Origin: a virus
DNA: 31,287 nucleotides
Direction: 5' to 3' (one strand)
IMG/VR virus record: IMGVR_UViG_3300025083_000139
Coordinates: 1-31,287 of that record
Below the pieces are notes generated by a model. The model did no database searches, had not been told where the DNA came from, and saw only the letters and a program-made list of their open reading frames with translations. Position 1 is the first letter of the stretch. Each line of letters starts with the position of its first letter. Made by a program: the position numbers and the translations under genes. Shown piece by piece: positions 30,997 through 31,287 of the stretch.

Positions 30997-31158
30997 TTAT
31001 CTCTTACCCTTCTTTCTCTTGTTGGCTTGTTTCTTCTTACTAGGTTGCCACTCAAACATTTCACCAGCCTTCATAGGTGCAATGGTTGTCCACTTAAAAG
31101 TACTGTGAGTGTGTTTAGTGCGTACCCCTACGCCTTGAAATATAGGATCATTCTTCAT
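30997..31158 (-). CDS. 53-aa basic protein, unknown function, early region
   Basis: ATG 31156-31158 with AAGGGG 7 bases upstream: MKNDPIFQGVGVRTKHTHST, then FKWTTIAPMKAGEMFEWQPS and a very basic end KKKQANKRKKGKR. The stop codon is immediately followed by the next ATG. The Lys/Arg-rich tail suggests nucleic-acid binding, but there is no recognisable domain. Confidence 0.72.
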   Translation of the reverse strand: MKNDPIFQGVGVRTKHTHSTFKWTTIAPMKAGEMFEWQPSKKKQANKRKKGKR

Positions 31159-31162
31159 TACT

Positions 31163-31287
31163 CTACCCCTTCACTGCTACGATTAAAACTACCACTACTC
31201 CTATCACATACAGTAACAGAACACAACCCACAAAATAGTCTTGAGGTTCTAATATTTGTAACTGATTGTAGACACAGAGTAATGTAT
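31163..31287 (-). CDS. Small membrane protein, 5' end cut by window edge
   Basis: An open frame enters from the right edge and ends at the TAG 31163-31165. The visible 40 residues are TLLCVYNQLQILEPQDYFVG, then CVLLLYVIGVVVVLIVAVKG, with one clear membrane span (about the last 22 residues) and a short basic end. The stop lies 4 bases before the next gene, whose ribosome binding site falls in its last codons. The start codon is outside the window. It is probably another small early membrane protein. Confidence 0.55.
   Translation of the reverse strand, partial: TLLCVYNQLQILEPQDYFVGCVLLLYVIGVVVVLIVAVKG

Noticed and set aside
1-31287. tRNA genes, CRISPR arrays, insertion sequences, integrase or attachment sites
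   Set aside because: None was recognised by eye. A tRNAscan or repeat search could still find something small, and an integrase could lie outside the window.

Overview
This window is about three quarters of the genome of a T7-like podovirus (Autographiviridae type: it carries its own single-subunit RNA polymerase). Every gene I can support lies on the minus strand, so the genome reads from position 31287 down to position 1. The gene order (RNA polymerase, ssDNA-binding protein, endonuclease I, primase-helicase, DNA polymerase, exonuclease, gp7.3-like proteins, portal, scaffold, capsid, tail tubes, internal core proteins, tail fibre) follows phage T7. A coenzyme-B12-dependent (class II) ribonucleotide reductase, a MazG-type pyrophosphohydrolase and several small families I recall from cyanophages and pelagiphages point to a marine phage of an aquatic bacterium. 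The host itself cannot be read from the sequence.

Layout in the direction of transcription. (1) 31287-30238: early region of small overlapping genes, including two small membrane proteins and a zinc-ribbon protein. (2) 30208-27782: T7-type RNA polymerase, encoded as two in-frame, back-to-back ORFs (257 + 549 aa) separated by TAA-GTT-ATG, with a good Shine-Dalgarno sequence for the second. (3) 27727-19110: DNA metabolism: SSB, endonuclease I, primase-helicase, DNA polymerase, a GIY-YIG protein, 5'-3' exonuclease, a DUF3310 protein, MazG, class II RNR. (4) 19074-13568: morphogenesis: gp7.3-like small proteins, portal, scaffold, a structured 213-nt leader, major capsid, a strong terminator, two small basic proteins, tail tubular proteins A and B. 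(5) 11229-3931: internal core proteins. The gp15-like protein carries a C-terminal T4-type lysozyme domain. (6) 3918-1: tail fibre with a polyglycine-rich tip, a small conserved protein, and a second fibre-like gene cut by the window edge. Terminase and lysis genes are not here and probably lie beyond position 1.

An identical 16-nt element sits immediately downstream of the RNA polymerase gene and of the RNR gene, at the starts of the replication and structural modules. It resembles a T7 promoter (it ends CTATAG at the first site) and is the best candidate for the phage RNA polymerase promoter. A 14-nt exact copy of its upstream half lies in the opposite orientation across the start of the RNA polymerase gene, which suggests possible self-regulation. 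The split polymerase, this promoter set and the relocated lysozyme are the most unusual points. No gene-free stretch exceeds 300 bases.
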